22,220 bases of DNA. Origin: DATJSJ01 sp035504175. Its GTDB lineage: Bacteria > Pseudomonadota > Alphaproteobacteria > Acetobacterales > Acetobacteraceae. Within the stretch, counting starts at the first letter, position 1; every line of letters begins with the position of its first letter. A program made the position numbers and the translations under genes. A model generated the notes under the pieces. The model saw nothing but the letters and a program-made list of their open reading frames with translations. It made no database searches and was not told the origin of the DNA. The DNA lies in the NCBI GenBank assembly GCA_035504175.1, contig DATJSJ010000275.1, positions 1 through 22,220 of the forward strand, in the 5' to 3' direction. Below are positions 1 through 7,535 of this stretch, piece by piece.

Positions 1-126
1 CAGGACAGATACCTACGCGTTACTCACCCGTCCGCCACTGCCGGAGTTGCCCCCGACCGTGCGACTTGCATGTGTTAAGCATGCCGCCAGCGTTCGCTCT
101 GAGCCAGGATCAAACTCTCAGGTTCA
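1..126 (-). rRNA. rrs: 16S ribosomal RNA, 5' end (partial)
   Basis: The reverse complement carries the universal bacterial 16S start (AGAGTTTGATCCTGGCTCAG, ending near position 115), followed by the conserved GAACGCTGGCGGCATGCTTA stretch and the GGACGGGTGAGTAACGCG motif of helix 6-8. The gene runs leftward off the window, so only about the first 126 nt are present. The mature 5' end is set at about 126 by alignment with the E. coli start and is uncertain by a few bases. The variable stretch suits Alphaproteobacteria and probably Acetobacteraceae, but is too short for genus assignment. Confidence 0.97.
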
Positions 127-459
127 TCTCACCCAACTACACCACCCTCACGGACAATGCAGCCAGGTTCAACGAACGGACCCACCCAACTCAATCCAGG
201 TCCGCAGCACCAGCCTCGCGACTGGCCCCACGAAAACCCGGAAGCGTAACTGTCAACGCATATCCAGGATAAGCACGACAGCAACCCTTCCAGGCCCAGT
301 CACCCGATCAAGCCAGACAGGCCTCACGGCCCCCGATCACTCTCACCAGATCACCCAAAGCCCAGCCATCCAGGCACAACCTCCCCGCACGCTTCACCGC
401 ACGGGAAACACCGCACCCCAAGGACGCCGTCCGCGTATCCCTTCCTCAGCTTATGTGAA

Positions 460-471
460 TGTCAAAGAACA
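460..471 (-). promoter_or_regulatory. boxA antitermination site in the rRNA leader
   Basis: The minus strand reads TGTTCTTTGACA, ten of twelve matches to the E. coli rrn boxA TGCTCTTTAACA. BoxA RNA is bound by NusB/NusE and lets polymerase resist Rho in untranslated rRNA. The order on the RNA is hairpin (505-488), then boxA (471-460), then 16S, as in known rrn leaders. The internal TTGACA is a chance -35 lookalike. Confidence 0.8.
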
Positions 472-487
472 GAACCGAACCCGCGCC

Positions 488-505
488 TTCTCACCTCTGT
501 GAGAA
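488..505 (-). promoter_or_regulatory. boxB-like hairpin of the rRNA leader
   Basis: A perfect 7-bp stem with a 4-nt loop: TTCTCAC-AGAG-GTGAGAA on the minus strand. It lies 16 nt upstream of boxA on the RNA, the position of boxB in rrn antitermination regions. Its function is inferred from position. Confidence 0.55.
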
Positions 506-550
506 AACCCGTGTTCCGGTCGGATCGGCGCCTTCCGGCGCGAGGGGCGG

Positions 551-579
551 AAAATAGTGACCGCCGCGCCGCGGGTCAA
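551..579 (-). promoter_or_regulatory. rRNA operon promoter
   Basis: On the minus strand, -35 TTGACC (579-574) and -10 TATTTT (556-551) are separated by exactly 17 bp. The bases after the -10 are CCGCCCC, a GC-rich discriminator typical of stable-RNA promoters under ppGpp/DksA control. It lies 52 bp past the 3' end of the epimerase gene on the same strand, so the rRNA operon has its own start despite the same-strand neighbour. Confidence 0.75.
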
Positions 580-630
580 GTCGTTTGTGACCTCCCGCGA
601 TCGGAGAGCGACGCGCATCGCCCTTGCGGG

Positions 631-1626
631 TCATCCAGCCTCCCCGCCCGCGCGCTCCAGCCCGTGATAGGCGCGGAACCAGGCGACGAAGCGCGGCACT
701 CCGACGTCGAGCGAGGTGCGGGGTGCGAAGCCGGTGAGAGCGGCAATGCTGCCGACATCAGCGCAGGTCTGCGGTACGTCGGCGGCCGGGCGTGGCGCGT
801 CGCGGACGATCGCCCGCCGCCCGAGCCCTTGTTCCAGCAGCGCCACAAGATCGGACACCAACTCGCTGCGATTGTTGCCAATATTGTAGAGGCGCGGCGC
901 CTCGCCCGCGCCCGGTGGCCGATCCAGACAGCCCAGCACGCCGGCCACGATGTCGTCGATATAGGTGAAATCCCGCCGCAGGCTGCCGCCGTCATAGAGC
1001 GTGATCGGCTGGCCGGCGGCGATGGCGCGGGCGAAGCCGTAATAGGCCATGTCCGGCCGCCCCCAGGGACCATAGACGGTGAAGAAGCGCAGCCCGGTTT
1101 GCGGCAGGCCAAAGAGATGCCCGTAGGCATGGCTCATCAGTTCGTCCGCCCGCTTCGTTGCGGCATAGACCGAGACCGGCGTGTCGACGCGATCCGTCTC
1201 GGAAAACGGCAACTTGCTGTTTCCGCCATAGACCGAGGATGAGCTCGCGTAGACGAGATGCTGCAGTCCCGGCAGATGCCGGGCGATCTCCAGCATCACC
1301 AGATGGCCCATGACGTTGGCCGACACATAGGCATAGGGATCCACCAGCGAGTGCCGGACCCCCGCCTGGGCGGCGAGATGCACGATCCGCGTGATCCCGG
1401 GCGTTTCCGCGACCAGCGTTGCCATGGCCGATCGATCGGCAATATCAACGCGATGGAACGCGAAGTTCTGCTTCTCCTGCAGCCGCGCGAGGCGGGCCCG
1501 CTTCAGCCCGACATCGTAGTAGGCGTTGATGTCGTCGACCCCGACCACCGCCTCGCCGCGAGCGAGCAGCGCCTCGGCCACGTGATAGCCGATGAAGCCG
1601 GCCGCCCCGGTCAGCAGGATGGTCAT
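631..1626 (-). CDS. NAD-dependent epimerase, UDP-glucuronate 4-epimerase-like
   Basis: A 331-aa extended short-chain dehydrogenase. The sequence shows the NAD-binding GAAGFIG loop at residues 7-13, an acidic residue after beta-2 (D31), YASSSSVYG at 126-134, the catalytic YxxxK pair Y154/K158, FFTVYGPWGRPDMA near 181-194 and RDFTYIDD at 218-225. This pattern and length match bacterial UDP-glucuronate 4-epimerases, which interconvert UDP-glucuronate and UDP-galacturonate for surface polysaccharide; UDP-glucose 4-epimerase is the main alternative. Cytosolic, with no signal peptide. The ATG at 1626 has a GGGGAGAGG ribosome site just upstream. It is 107 bp downstream of the hydroxybutyrate dehydrogenase gene on the same strand, with no metabolic link apparent. 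Family assignment is firm; substrate is inferred. Confidence 0.85.
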   Translation of the reverse strand: MTILLTGAAGFIGYHVAEALLARGEAVVGVDDINAYYDVGLKRARLARLQEKQNFAFHRVDIADRSAMATLVAETPGITRIVHLAAQAGVRHSLVDPYAYVSANVMGHLVMLEIARHLPGLQHLVYASSSSVYGGNSKLPFSETDRVDTPVSVYAATKRADELMSHAYGHLFGLPQTGLRFFTVYGPWGRPDMAYYGFARAIAAGQPITLYDGGSLRRDFTYIDDIVAGVLGCLDRPPGAGEAPRLYNIGNNRSELVSDLVALLEQGLGRRAIVRDAPRPAADVPQTCADVGSIAALTGFAPRTSLDVGVPRFVAWFRAYHGLERAGGEAG

Positions 1627-1733
1627 GCGGCGCCTCTCCCCGTCTCGGGCGCCTCGCCTCTAGACCGCGGGCAACGAGCCGGCAAGCGCGGCTGGATCAA
1701 CCACCTGGCCCGGGAATTGCAGCTCCGAGCGCC

Positions 1734-2519
1734 TCACCAGGCGGTCCAGCCGCCATCGATCGGAATGGCACCGCCGGTCATCGTCGCCGCCGCGTCCGAG
1801 CACAGAAATGCCGCCAGCGCGCCGATCTGCTCGGGCGTCGTGAAGGCGATCAGCGGCTGCTTCTCGGCCAGGAATCCGTGCTCGACATGCTCGACCGGCT
1901 GGCCGTGCCGCTCCGCCCGCTCGGCGAGCTGCGCTTCCACCAGCGGCGTGCGCACCCAGCCGGGGCAGATCGCGTTCACCGTGACCCCGGCCCCGGCCAG
2001 TTCGATCGCCGCCACCTTGGTGACCCCGAGCACGCCGTGCTTGGCCGCGACATAGGCGACCTTCTGCGCGCTCGCGACCAGCCCGTGCGCCGAGGCGATG
2101 TTGATGATCCGACCCCATCCGCGCGTCCGCATGCCGGGAATCGCTGCCCGGATGGCGTGAAACACCGCCGAGAGGTTGATCGCGATGATCGCGTCCCAGC
2201 GCTCCGGCGGGAACGCTTCGATCGGCGCGGTGGTCTGGATGCCGGCATTGTTGACCAGGATATCGACCGCACCGAACTCCCGCTCCGCCCGCGCGACCAT
2301 GCCGGCCACTGCCTCCGGCTCGCGCATGTCGGCGCCGTCGAACAGCACGCGCACCCCGCGTCGCGCCGCGAGCCCCGCCCGGGCCTGCTCGATCTCCGCC
2401 GGGTCGCCCTGCCCGCCCATGACGATATCCGCCCCGGCGGCCGCCAGCGCCTCGGCAATCCCGAGCCCGATGCCTCGTGTCGACCCGGTCACCAGGGCAA
2501 CCCTGCCACTCAGACTCAT
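1734..2519 (-). CDS. bdhA: 3-hydroxybutyrate dehydrogenase
   Basis: A 261-aa classical SDR that should oxidise (R)-3-hydroxybutyrate to acetoacetate with NAD+, a step in polyhydroxybutyrate and ketone-body use. Visible motifs are TGSTRGIG (11-18), NNAG (90-93), S143 with H145, K153, Y156 and K160, and PGWVRTPLVEAQ around 186-197. The HG after the catalytic serine and the two lysines before and after the tyrosine are the pattern of 3-hydroxybutyrate dehydrogenases, and the length matches. The start is the ATG at 2519, with GGGAG upstream. A longer frame reaching 2630 adds 37 arginine-rich residues that do not belong to the fold. No other PHB gene is in the window. Confidence 0.9.
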   Translation of the reverse strand: MSLSGRVALVTGSTRGIGLGIAEALAAAGADIVMGGQGDPAEIEQARAGLAARRGVRVLFDGADMREPEAVAGMVARAEREFGAVDILVNNAGIQTTAPIEAFPPERWDAIIAINLSAVFHAIRAAIPGMRTRGWGRIINIASAHGLVASAQKVAYVAAKHGVLGVTKVAAIELAGAGVTVNAICPGWVRTPLVEAQLAERAERHGQPVEHVEHGFLAEKQPLIAFTTPEQIGALAAFLCSDAAATMTGGAIPIDGGWTAW

Positions 2520-2943
2520 GCGCCGCTCCCTGCCCTGCGATCTCGTGGGTGCCGTGCCACGCCGCGGGATGTCGGATGCGCCGGGCGATGCCATGCCCGC
2601 CGCGAGGCGAGATCGGCCCCAACGCCGCAAACGGAAACAGGCCGGCTCGTCATGGCTGCACCCTATTTGGGAGTTGCGGCCTCCGGCAAACCCGGCGCGG
2701 GATCAACACCGCCGAGCACCCCAGCGTCGCGCCGTCGGGCGAGAGGCCCTGCCGTCCGGCCGCGTGCCGGTTGCTTGCCGGCTCGCGCCGGCCGCGGCTA
2801 GAGCAGGGAGGGCCGGTGGCGAGTCGCGCCGGCCGACGACCCGACGGCCGCGCTCGCCAGGCGCAGGACCGAACCTGGCTTCGGCCTAGACCGCCGCGCC
2901 GGCTGGACACCGATCAGTGCGTATGCGATGCCCGGAACATAGC
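2520..2943. other. divergent intergenic region, bdhA / parE
   Basis: A 424-bp GC-rich gap between divergent genes. It must hold both promoters, but I cannot pick convincing -35/-10 pairs. Short inverted repeats such as GCCGG-TTGCTTG-CCGGC near 2767 are expected at this GC content. No tRNA, no ORF with a ribosome site and no Rho-independent terminator were seen. Confidence 0.4.
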
Positions 2944-4938
2944 ATGAACGACCTCTTTTCCGCCTCCCGCCGCAGACCTTCCGCCACCGCCGAGGCTCGG
3001 CCGGCGGAGCAGTACACGGCCAAGGACATCGAGGTTCTCGAAGGTCTGGAGCCGGTGCGCCGCCGGCCGGGCATGTATATTGGCGGCACCGACGAGGCGG
3101 CGTTGCATCACCTCGCCGCCGAGATCCTCGACAATGCGATGGACGAGGCGGTGGCCGGCCACGCGAGCTTCATCGAGGTCACTCTGGAAGCCGATAACTG
3201 GCTCACCATCCGGGACAACGGGCGCGGCATCCCGGTGGATGCGCATCCCAAATTCAAGACGCTGAGCGCGCTCGAGGTCATCCTCACCACGCTCCACTCC
3301 GGCGGCAAGTTCGGCGGCAAGGTGTACGCGACCTCGGGCGGCCTGCATGGCGTCGGCAGCTCGGTGGTCAACGCGCTCTCCGCCGAGATGGAGGTCGAGG
3401 TCGCGCGCGAGCGCACCCTCTGGCGGCAATGCTACCGGCGCGGCAAGCCGGTGACGAAGCTGGAGAATGCCGGGCCGGTGCAAAACCGGCGCGGCACCAC
3501 GATCCGCTTCAAGCCCGATCCCGAGATCTTCGGCCCGCTCGGCTTCAGCCCGGCGCGGCTCTACCGCCTCTGCCGCTCCAAGGCCTACCTGTTCCGCGGC
3601 GTGCAGATCCGCTGGGCGTGCGAGCCCTCCCTGCTGAAGCCCGATCGCGACGACACGCCGGCCGAGGCCGTGCTGCATTTCCCGGGCGGCCTGCGCGACA
3701 GCCTGGAAGCGGATATCGGCGAGGCGGCGCGGGTCGTCGCAGAACTTTGGGCGGGCGAGGCGGACCTCGCCGGCGACGCCGGCCGGGTCGAGTGGGCCGT
3801 CGTCTGGCTCGAATCCGACGACGGGTTCCTGCACTCCTACTGCAACACCGTGCCGACGCCGCTCGGCGGCACGCACGAGGCCGGGCTGCGTGCCGCACTG
3901 CTGAAAGGGGTACGCGCCTGGGGCGAGCATCGCGGCAACCGGCGCACCGCGCAGGTCACCGCCGAGGACGTGCTGACACCCGCCGCCGGCAAGCTCTCCG
4001 CCTTCCTGCGCAATCCGCAGTTCCAGGGCCAGACGAAGGAAAAGCTGACCAGCCCGGAAGCAGCCCGCCTGCTGGAGCAGGCGCTGCGCGATCCCTTCGA
4101 CCATTGGCTCGCCGGCAACCCGACCCAGGCGGACAATCTGCTCGCCTTCACGATCGACCGCGCGGAGGAGCGGCTGCGCCGGCGGGAGACCAAGGACACG
4201 CCGCGCAAGAGCGCCACCCGACGGCTGCGCCTGCCCGGCAAGCTTGCCGACTGCACCTTGGAGAATGCCGAGGCGACGGAAATCTTCCTGGTCGAGGGCG
4301 ACTCGGCCGGCGGCTCCGCCAAGCAGGCGCGCGACCGCGCCACCCAGGCGGTGCTGCCGTTGCGCGGCAAGATCCTCAACGTCGCCAGCGCCTCCGCCGA
4401 CAAGCTGCGGCAGAATCAGGAACTCCGCGATCTCGTCGAGGCGCTGGGCTGCGGCGTCGGTGAGCGTTTCGACCGCTCGCGGCTGCGTTACGGCCGCATC
4501 ATCATCATGACCGATGCCGACGTCGACGGGGCGCATATCGCATCGCTGCTCATGACGTTCTTCTACCGCGAGCTGCGCGAGCTGGTTTCACACGGCCATC
4601 TCTACCTGGCGCAGCCGCCGCTCTATCGCCTGACCCAGGGTGCGAAATCGCTTTATGCGATGGATGACGCCGACCGCGAACGGCTGATGCGCCGCGAATT
4701 CAAGCAGGGCGCGAAAGTCGAGGTCAGCCGGTTCAAGGGCCTGGGCGAAATGCCGCCCGCAGCCTTGAAGGAAACGACGATGGATCCGGCGCGCCGGACC
4801 TTGCTGCGAATTGTTGCGACGTCCGAGGAGCGGGCCCGGACGAACGACCTGGTCGAGAGTTTGATGGGACGCCGGCCGGAACTGCGCTTTCAGTTCATCC
4901 AGGAGCGGGCGCGGACCGTCGAAGAGGTCGACGTATAG
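2944..4938 (+). CDS. parE: DNA topoisomerase IV subunit B
   Basis: A 664-aa ATPase subunit of topoisomerase IV, which with ParC decatenates sister chromosomes. The GHKL ATP site shows E60 and N64 (HHLAAEILDN), D91 in DNGRG and GGLHGVG at 132-138. The transducer follows, and the TOPRIM domain has EGDSAGG (451-457) and TDADVDGAH (523-531). The C-terminal part carries RFKGLGEMPP and ends near the usual ParE length. EGDSAGGSAKQARDR and GMYIGGTDEAALHHL are ParE-type rather than GyrB-type. The chosen start is the ATG at 2944; an in-frame ATG at 2917 adds nine residues, and neither has a strong Shine-Dalgarno. It converges with the HU gene across a hairpin cluster. A 540-codon open frame on the opposite strand is a composition artefact. 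Confidence 0.95.
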   Translation: MNDLFSASRRRPSATAEARPAEQYTAKDIEVLEGLEPVRRRPGMYIGGTDEAALHHLAAEILDNAMDEAVAGHASFIEVTLEADNWLTIRDNGRGIPVDAHPKFKTLSALEVILTTLHSGGKFGGKVYATSGGLHGVGSSVVNALSAEMEVEVARERTLWRQCYRRGKPVTKLENAGPVQNRRGTTIRFKPDPEIFGPLGFSPARLYRLCRSKAYLFRGVQIRWACEPSLLKPDRDDTPAEAVLHFPGGLRDSLEADIGEAARVVAELWAGEADLAGDAGRVEWAVVWLESDDGFLHSYCNTVPTPLGGTHEAGLRAALLKGVRAWGEHRGNRRTAQVTAEDVLTPAAGKLSAFLRNPQFQGQTKEKLTSPEAARLLEQALRDPFDHWLAGNPTQADNLLAFTIDRAEERLRRRETKDTPRKSATRRLRLPGKLADCTLENAEATEIFLVEGDSAGGSAKQARDRATQAVLPLRGKILNVASASADKLRQNQELRDLVEALGCGVGERFDRSRLRYGRIIIMTDADVDGAHIASLLMTFFYRELRELVSHGHLYLAQPPLYRLTQGAKSLYAMDDADRERLMRREFKQGAKVEVSRFKGLGEMPPAALKETTMDPARRTLLRIVATSEERARTNDLVESLMGRRPELRFQFIQERARTVEEVDV

Positions 4939-4945
4939 AGAAGAG

Positions 4946-5030
4946 CCGAGAGCTTCGGTCTCGGTCCCTGGAGGGGACCCCAACGCGCACGCGCGTTGGG
5001 TGCCGACCCCGGCAAAGGCGCAGCCTTTGC
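4946..5030. repeat. cluster of four tandem hairpins between parE and hup
   Basis: Four inverted repeats follow parE directly: CCGAGA 4946-4951 with 4959-4964; GGTCCC 4963-4968 with 4974-4979; CCCAACGCG 4979-4987 with 4992-5000 (9 bp, 4-nt loop); GCAAAGGC 5012-5019 with 5023-5030 (8 bp, 3-nt loop). The first and second, and the second and third, share bases and so compete. No U-tract follows. They probably stop or protect both convergent transcripts and resemble REP-type modules. Confidence 0.7.
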
Positions 5031-5092
5031 GTTCCGTGACGTCTGGGCCTCGAATACCGTGGCCGCGCGGCAGACGATCCCGGTTCTGCTGG

Positions 5093-5362
5093 TCAGACCG
5101 CCTTCTTCAACGTCGGCGAGGCCTTGAACCGCACCGTCTTGCCGGCCTTGACCTTCACTTCCTCGCCGGTTCGCGGATTCAGCGCCTTGCGGGCCTTGGT
5201 CTTGCGCACCACGAAGGTGCCAAATCCCGGCAACGTGAAGCGCTGCGACTTCTTGAGCTCTCGCACGATCGCCGACATCAGCTCGGTCGCCGCGCGATTT
5301 GCCGCCGTGCCGGTCAGGTCCGCCGAATCCTGGATGACCTGCGCGATGAACGCCTTCGACAT
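5093..5362 (-). CDS. hup: HU family DNA-binding protein
   Basis: An 89-aa nucleoid protein. The N-terminal two helices (residues 1-40) form the dimer body, GFGTF at 46-50 is the hallmark turn, and NPRTGE at 62-67 holds the proline at the tip of the DNA-intercalating beta-arm. KAGKTVRFKASPTLKKAV closes the protein, the usual HU ending. HU bends and compacts DNA non-specifically; the length and NPRTGE arm favour HU over IHF. The ATG at 5362 is preceded by a very strong AAAGGGGGA ribosome site, consistent with high expression. Its 3' end faces that of parE, and its 5' side opens onto a 391-bp gap. Confidence 0.95.
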   Translation of the reverse strand: MSKAFIAQVIQDSADLTGTAANRAATELMSAIVRELKKSQRFTLPGFGTFVVRKTKARKALNPRTGEEVKVKAGKTVRFKASPTLKKAV

Positions 5363-5753
5363 TCAATCCCCCTTTCTGCCCAACCCTCGCCGGGAGGGCG
5401 GCTGATGCGGGTTCTAGGACGGCAATGACAATCCTGCCAGAGTTAATAGTGCGAGCCCGCGTCAGGCCCTCTTCTGCCCTGGCCAGGCCCGCTCCCGACC
5501 TTGCCGACCAGCGCTGGGAAAAACCCGATTCGCCATCGAGTCGCCGCGGCCACGGCCCTTGCCCCGTGCTGTCCGCCGGCGCATGCTGCGGCGAATTCTA
5601 TTGCATGTGTAACGTCCACAATCCGCCCGGCAGCGTCGGAGATCTTTCCACTCCCTGTCCGGCCGCCGCCCGCGGCTGGCGGAAGACCTTGATGCGGGCG
5701 TCAATCCTGCGCAGGGCGCAGCGTGCGACTCCGCGGCGGCCGAGCGACTCGCC
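5363..5753. other. divergent intergenic region, hup / murQ
   Basis: A 391-bp gap between divergent genes. It contains a short hairpin next to the hup ribosome site (CCCTC/GAGGG near 5384-5398), a 10-bp palindrome CCAGCGCTGG (5508-5517) and an AT-richer patch at 5590-5625. Candidate -10-like hexamers exist in that patch and near 5445, but none has a good -35 at 16-18 bp. Open frames across the gap have no ribosome site or protein-like composition. Confidence 0.35.
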
Positions 5754-6653
5754 ATGACGGTGCCGGAGACCGAATCGAGCGATCCCGCAACGGCGGAGCT
5801 CGATGCCTGGGGTGACCATGCGATCCTGCAGGTGCTGTGGCAGGGCCAGCTTGCGGCCGCCGCCGCGGTCGGGCCGGCGCTGCCGGCGATTGCCGCGGCC
5901 GCCGGCGCCGCGGTCGGCCGGCTGGAATCCGGCGGCCGGCTCGCCTATGCCGGCGCCGGCACGTCAGGACGCATAGCCGCGCAGGATGGCGCCGAACTGC
6001 TGCCAACGTTTGACTGGCCGGAGGATCGACTTCTGCTGCTGGTCGCGGGCGGCGCAGCGGCGCTGCTCCGAGCGGTGGAGAATGCCGAGGACGAGGCCGG
6101 GCAGGCCACACGCCTCATCGCAGACCATGCGCTGGACGCGTGCGACGTGCTGATCGCCGTTGCGGCCAGCGGCGCGACACCTTTCACCCTCGCCTGCCTC
6201 GACGCCGCGAAAGAGGCGGGCGCGCTCACCATTGGCATCGCCAACAGCCCGGACGCGCCGCTGCTGCAGCAGGCCGATCACGCGATCCTGGTGCAGACCG
6301 GTGCCGAACCGATCGCCGGCTCAACCCGCATGAAGGCGGGAACCGCGCAAAAGATCGTGCTGAACCTGCTCTCGACCCTGCTGATGCTGCGGCTCGGCCG
6401 TGTCTATCGCGGCCAGATGGTCGACATGCGGGCAGGCAACGCCAAGCTGCGCGCCCGCGCCGAGCGGATGCTGGCCGGCCTGACCGGGTGCACGGACGTC
6501 GCGGCACGGATGGCGCTCGCGGCCGCCGACGGCAAGGTGAAGCTTGCCTTGCTGTTGCTGGAGGGGCTGGACCGGACCGCGGCGGAGGCGCTGCTCGCTC
6601 GCCACCATGGCCGGATCAGGCCGGCCCTCGCCGAGCTGCACGCCTCACGCTAA
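5754..6653 (+). CDS. murQ: N-acetylmuramic acid 6-phosphate etherase
   Basis: A 299-aa cytosolic SIS-domain enzyme that cleaves the lactyl ether of MurNAc-6-phosphate to give GlcNAc-6-phosphate and D-lactate during cell-wall recycling. The sugar-phosphate loop reads GAGTSGR (67-73), followed by QDGAELLPTF with E81. ENAEDE at 109-114 holds the second acidic residue of the etherase site. EPIAGSTRMKAGTAQK at about 185-200 is diagnostic of MurQ and separates it from glucokinase regulatory proteins. A C-terminal helical UBA-like segment ends the protein at the normal length. No recycling partner (AnmK, NagZ, NagA/B, AmpG) is adjacent. The ATG at 5754 has only a weak ribosome site. Confidence 0.93.
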   Translation: MTVPETESSDPATAELDAWGDHAILQVLWQGQLAAAAAVGPALPAIAAAAGAAVGRLESGGRLAYAGAGTSGRIAAQDGAELLPTFDWPEDRLLLLVAGGAAALLRAVENAEDEAGQATRLIADHALDACDVLIAVAASGATPFTLACLDAAKEAGALTIGIANSPDAPLLQQADHAILVQTGAEPIAGSTRMKAGTAQKIVLNLLSTLLMLRLGRVYRGQMVDMRAGNAKLRARAERMLAGLTGCTDVAARMALAAADGKVKLALLLLEGLDRTAAEALLARHHGRIRPALAELHASR

Positions 6654-6757
6654 TCCGCCCGGTCGGCAGGCCGAACGACCCTGGCTGTGACCGGCCGCCT
6701 TCACGCCACCTCATCGCCCGCGGCGGTAATTCCCGTCGCCCGACGCAACGCCGACGC

Positions 6758-7531
6758 TCAGACCGGCTCGGTGTCCAGCGCGTAGCCCGCGGCACGCACG
6801 GTGCGGACGATGTCGAGCTCGCCGTCGCCGTTGATGGACTTGCGCAGCCGGCGGACATGCACGTCCACCGTGCGCGGCTCGACATGGATGTCCGGGCCCC
6901 AGACCGCGTCGAGCAGCTCCTCGCGCGAGAACACGCGCCGCGGATGTTGCATCAGGAATTCGAGCAGGCGGAACTCGGTCGGGCCGAGATGGATCGGTCG
7001 CCCGTTCCGGTGCACCCGGTGCGCGGCGAGATCGAGGGTGATGTCGTGGAACTCGAGCCGCCCCTTCACGGGCACGGCATTCGACCGGCGCAGCAGCGCC
7101 CGCATGCGCGCCAGCAGCGCCTCCATGCTGAACGGCTTGGTGATGTAGTCGTCGGCGCCGGTGTTCAGGCCGCGCACCGCGTCCTGGTCCTCGGTCCGCG
7201 CCGTGACCATGATGATCGGCAGGTCGCGCGTGTTCGGCCGCCGGCGGATCTGGCGGCACACCTCGATCCCCGACATCACCGGCAGCATCCAGTCGAGCAG
7301 AACGAGGTCCGGCGGTGCCTCGGCGATGCGGGTCAGCGCCTCCTGCCCGTCCGCCGCCTCCTCGACCCGGAAACCCTGCTTCTCGAGGTTGTAGCGCAGC
7401 ATGGTGGCGAGTGCGGCTTCGTCCTCGACCACCAGCACGACCGGGCGCGACAATCCGACGGCGCCTTCCGTCACCTTGGAGGGCTCCGGACGCGACGGCC
7501 ACGAGGCGCCCGGCAGGTCCAATGCCGCCAT
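6758..7531 (-). CDS. phoB: phosphate regulon response regulator PhoB
   Basis: A 257-aa OmpR/PhoB-type regulator that binds Pho boxes when phosphorylated under phosphate limitation. The receiver domain starts near residue 30, with acidic pair E36/D37, phospho-acceptor D80 (LVLLDWMLP), T110 and K132 (TKPF). A winged-helix domain covers about 155-250, with RTVDVHVRRLRK as recognition helix. The ATG at 7531 is chosen: GGGAGGG lies just upstream and the phoU stop is 4 bp away. The alternative ATG at 7564 would overlap phoU. Even so, about 28 residues precede the receiver, longer than E. coli PhoB. It is the last gene of the pst operon and no histidine kinase gene follows. Confidence 0.95.
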   Translation of the reverse strand: MAALDLPGASWPSRPEPSKVTEGAVGLSRPVVLVVEDEAALATMLRYNLEKQGFRVEEAADGQEALTRIAEAPPDLVLLDWMLPVMSGIEVCRQIRRRPNTRDLPIIMVTARTEDQDAVRGLNTGADDYITKPFSMEALLARMRALLRRSNAVPVKGRLEFHDITLDLAAHRVHRNGRPIHLGPTEFRLLEFLMQHPRRVFSREELLDAVWGPDIHVEPRTVDVHVRRLRKSINGDGELDIVRTVRAAGYALDTEPV

Positions 7532-7535
7532 CGTC

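Larger units (their letters stand above)
127..545 (-). other. rRNA operon leader
   Basis: Transcribed leader between the inferred rRNA start site (about 542-545) and mature 16S. It holds a GC-rich hairpin just after the start (GCGCC 528-532 with GGCGC 537-541), a boxB-like hairpin and boxA. About 330 nt then run from boxA to 16S, much longer than the roughly 100 nt in E. coli. The plus strand here is C/A-rich, so the RNA is strongly G/U-rich. Part of it should pair with the 3' flank of 16S for RNase III processing, but that flank lies outside the window. No protein gene is credible here. Confidence 0.75.

Noticed and set aside
460..465. TTGACA on the minus strand as an rRNA -35 box
   Set aside because: It is part of boxA (TGTTCTTTGACA); no -10 at the right distance, and a better promoter lies at 551-579.
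47..502. 151-codon plus-strand frame across 16S and the rRNA leader
   Set aside because: Overlaps mature 16S and boxA on the opposite strand; no ribosome site and no protein-like pattern.
2914..4536. 540-codon open frame antisense to parE
   Set aside because: Expected when GC-rich codon bias removes stops on the opposite strand; the parE frame has all catalytic motifs, while the antisense product is low-complexity Ala/Arg/Gly-rich.
6654..6757. Terminator between convergent murQ and phoB
   Set aside because: Only short interrupted stems (GGTCG/CGACC near 6660-6679) and no T-run; not strong enough to call.
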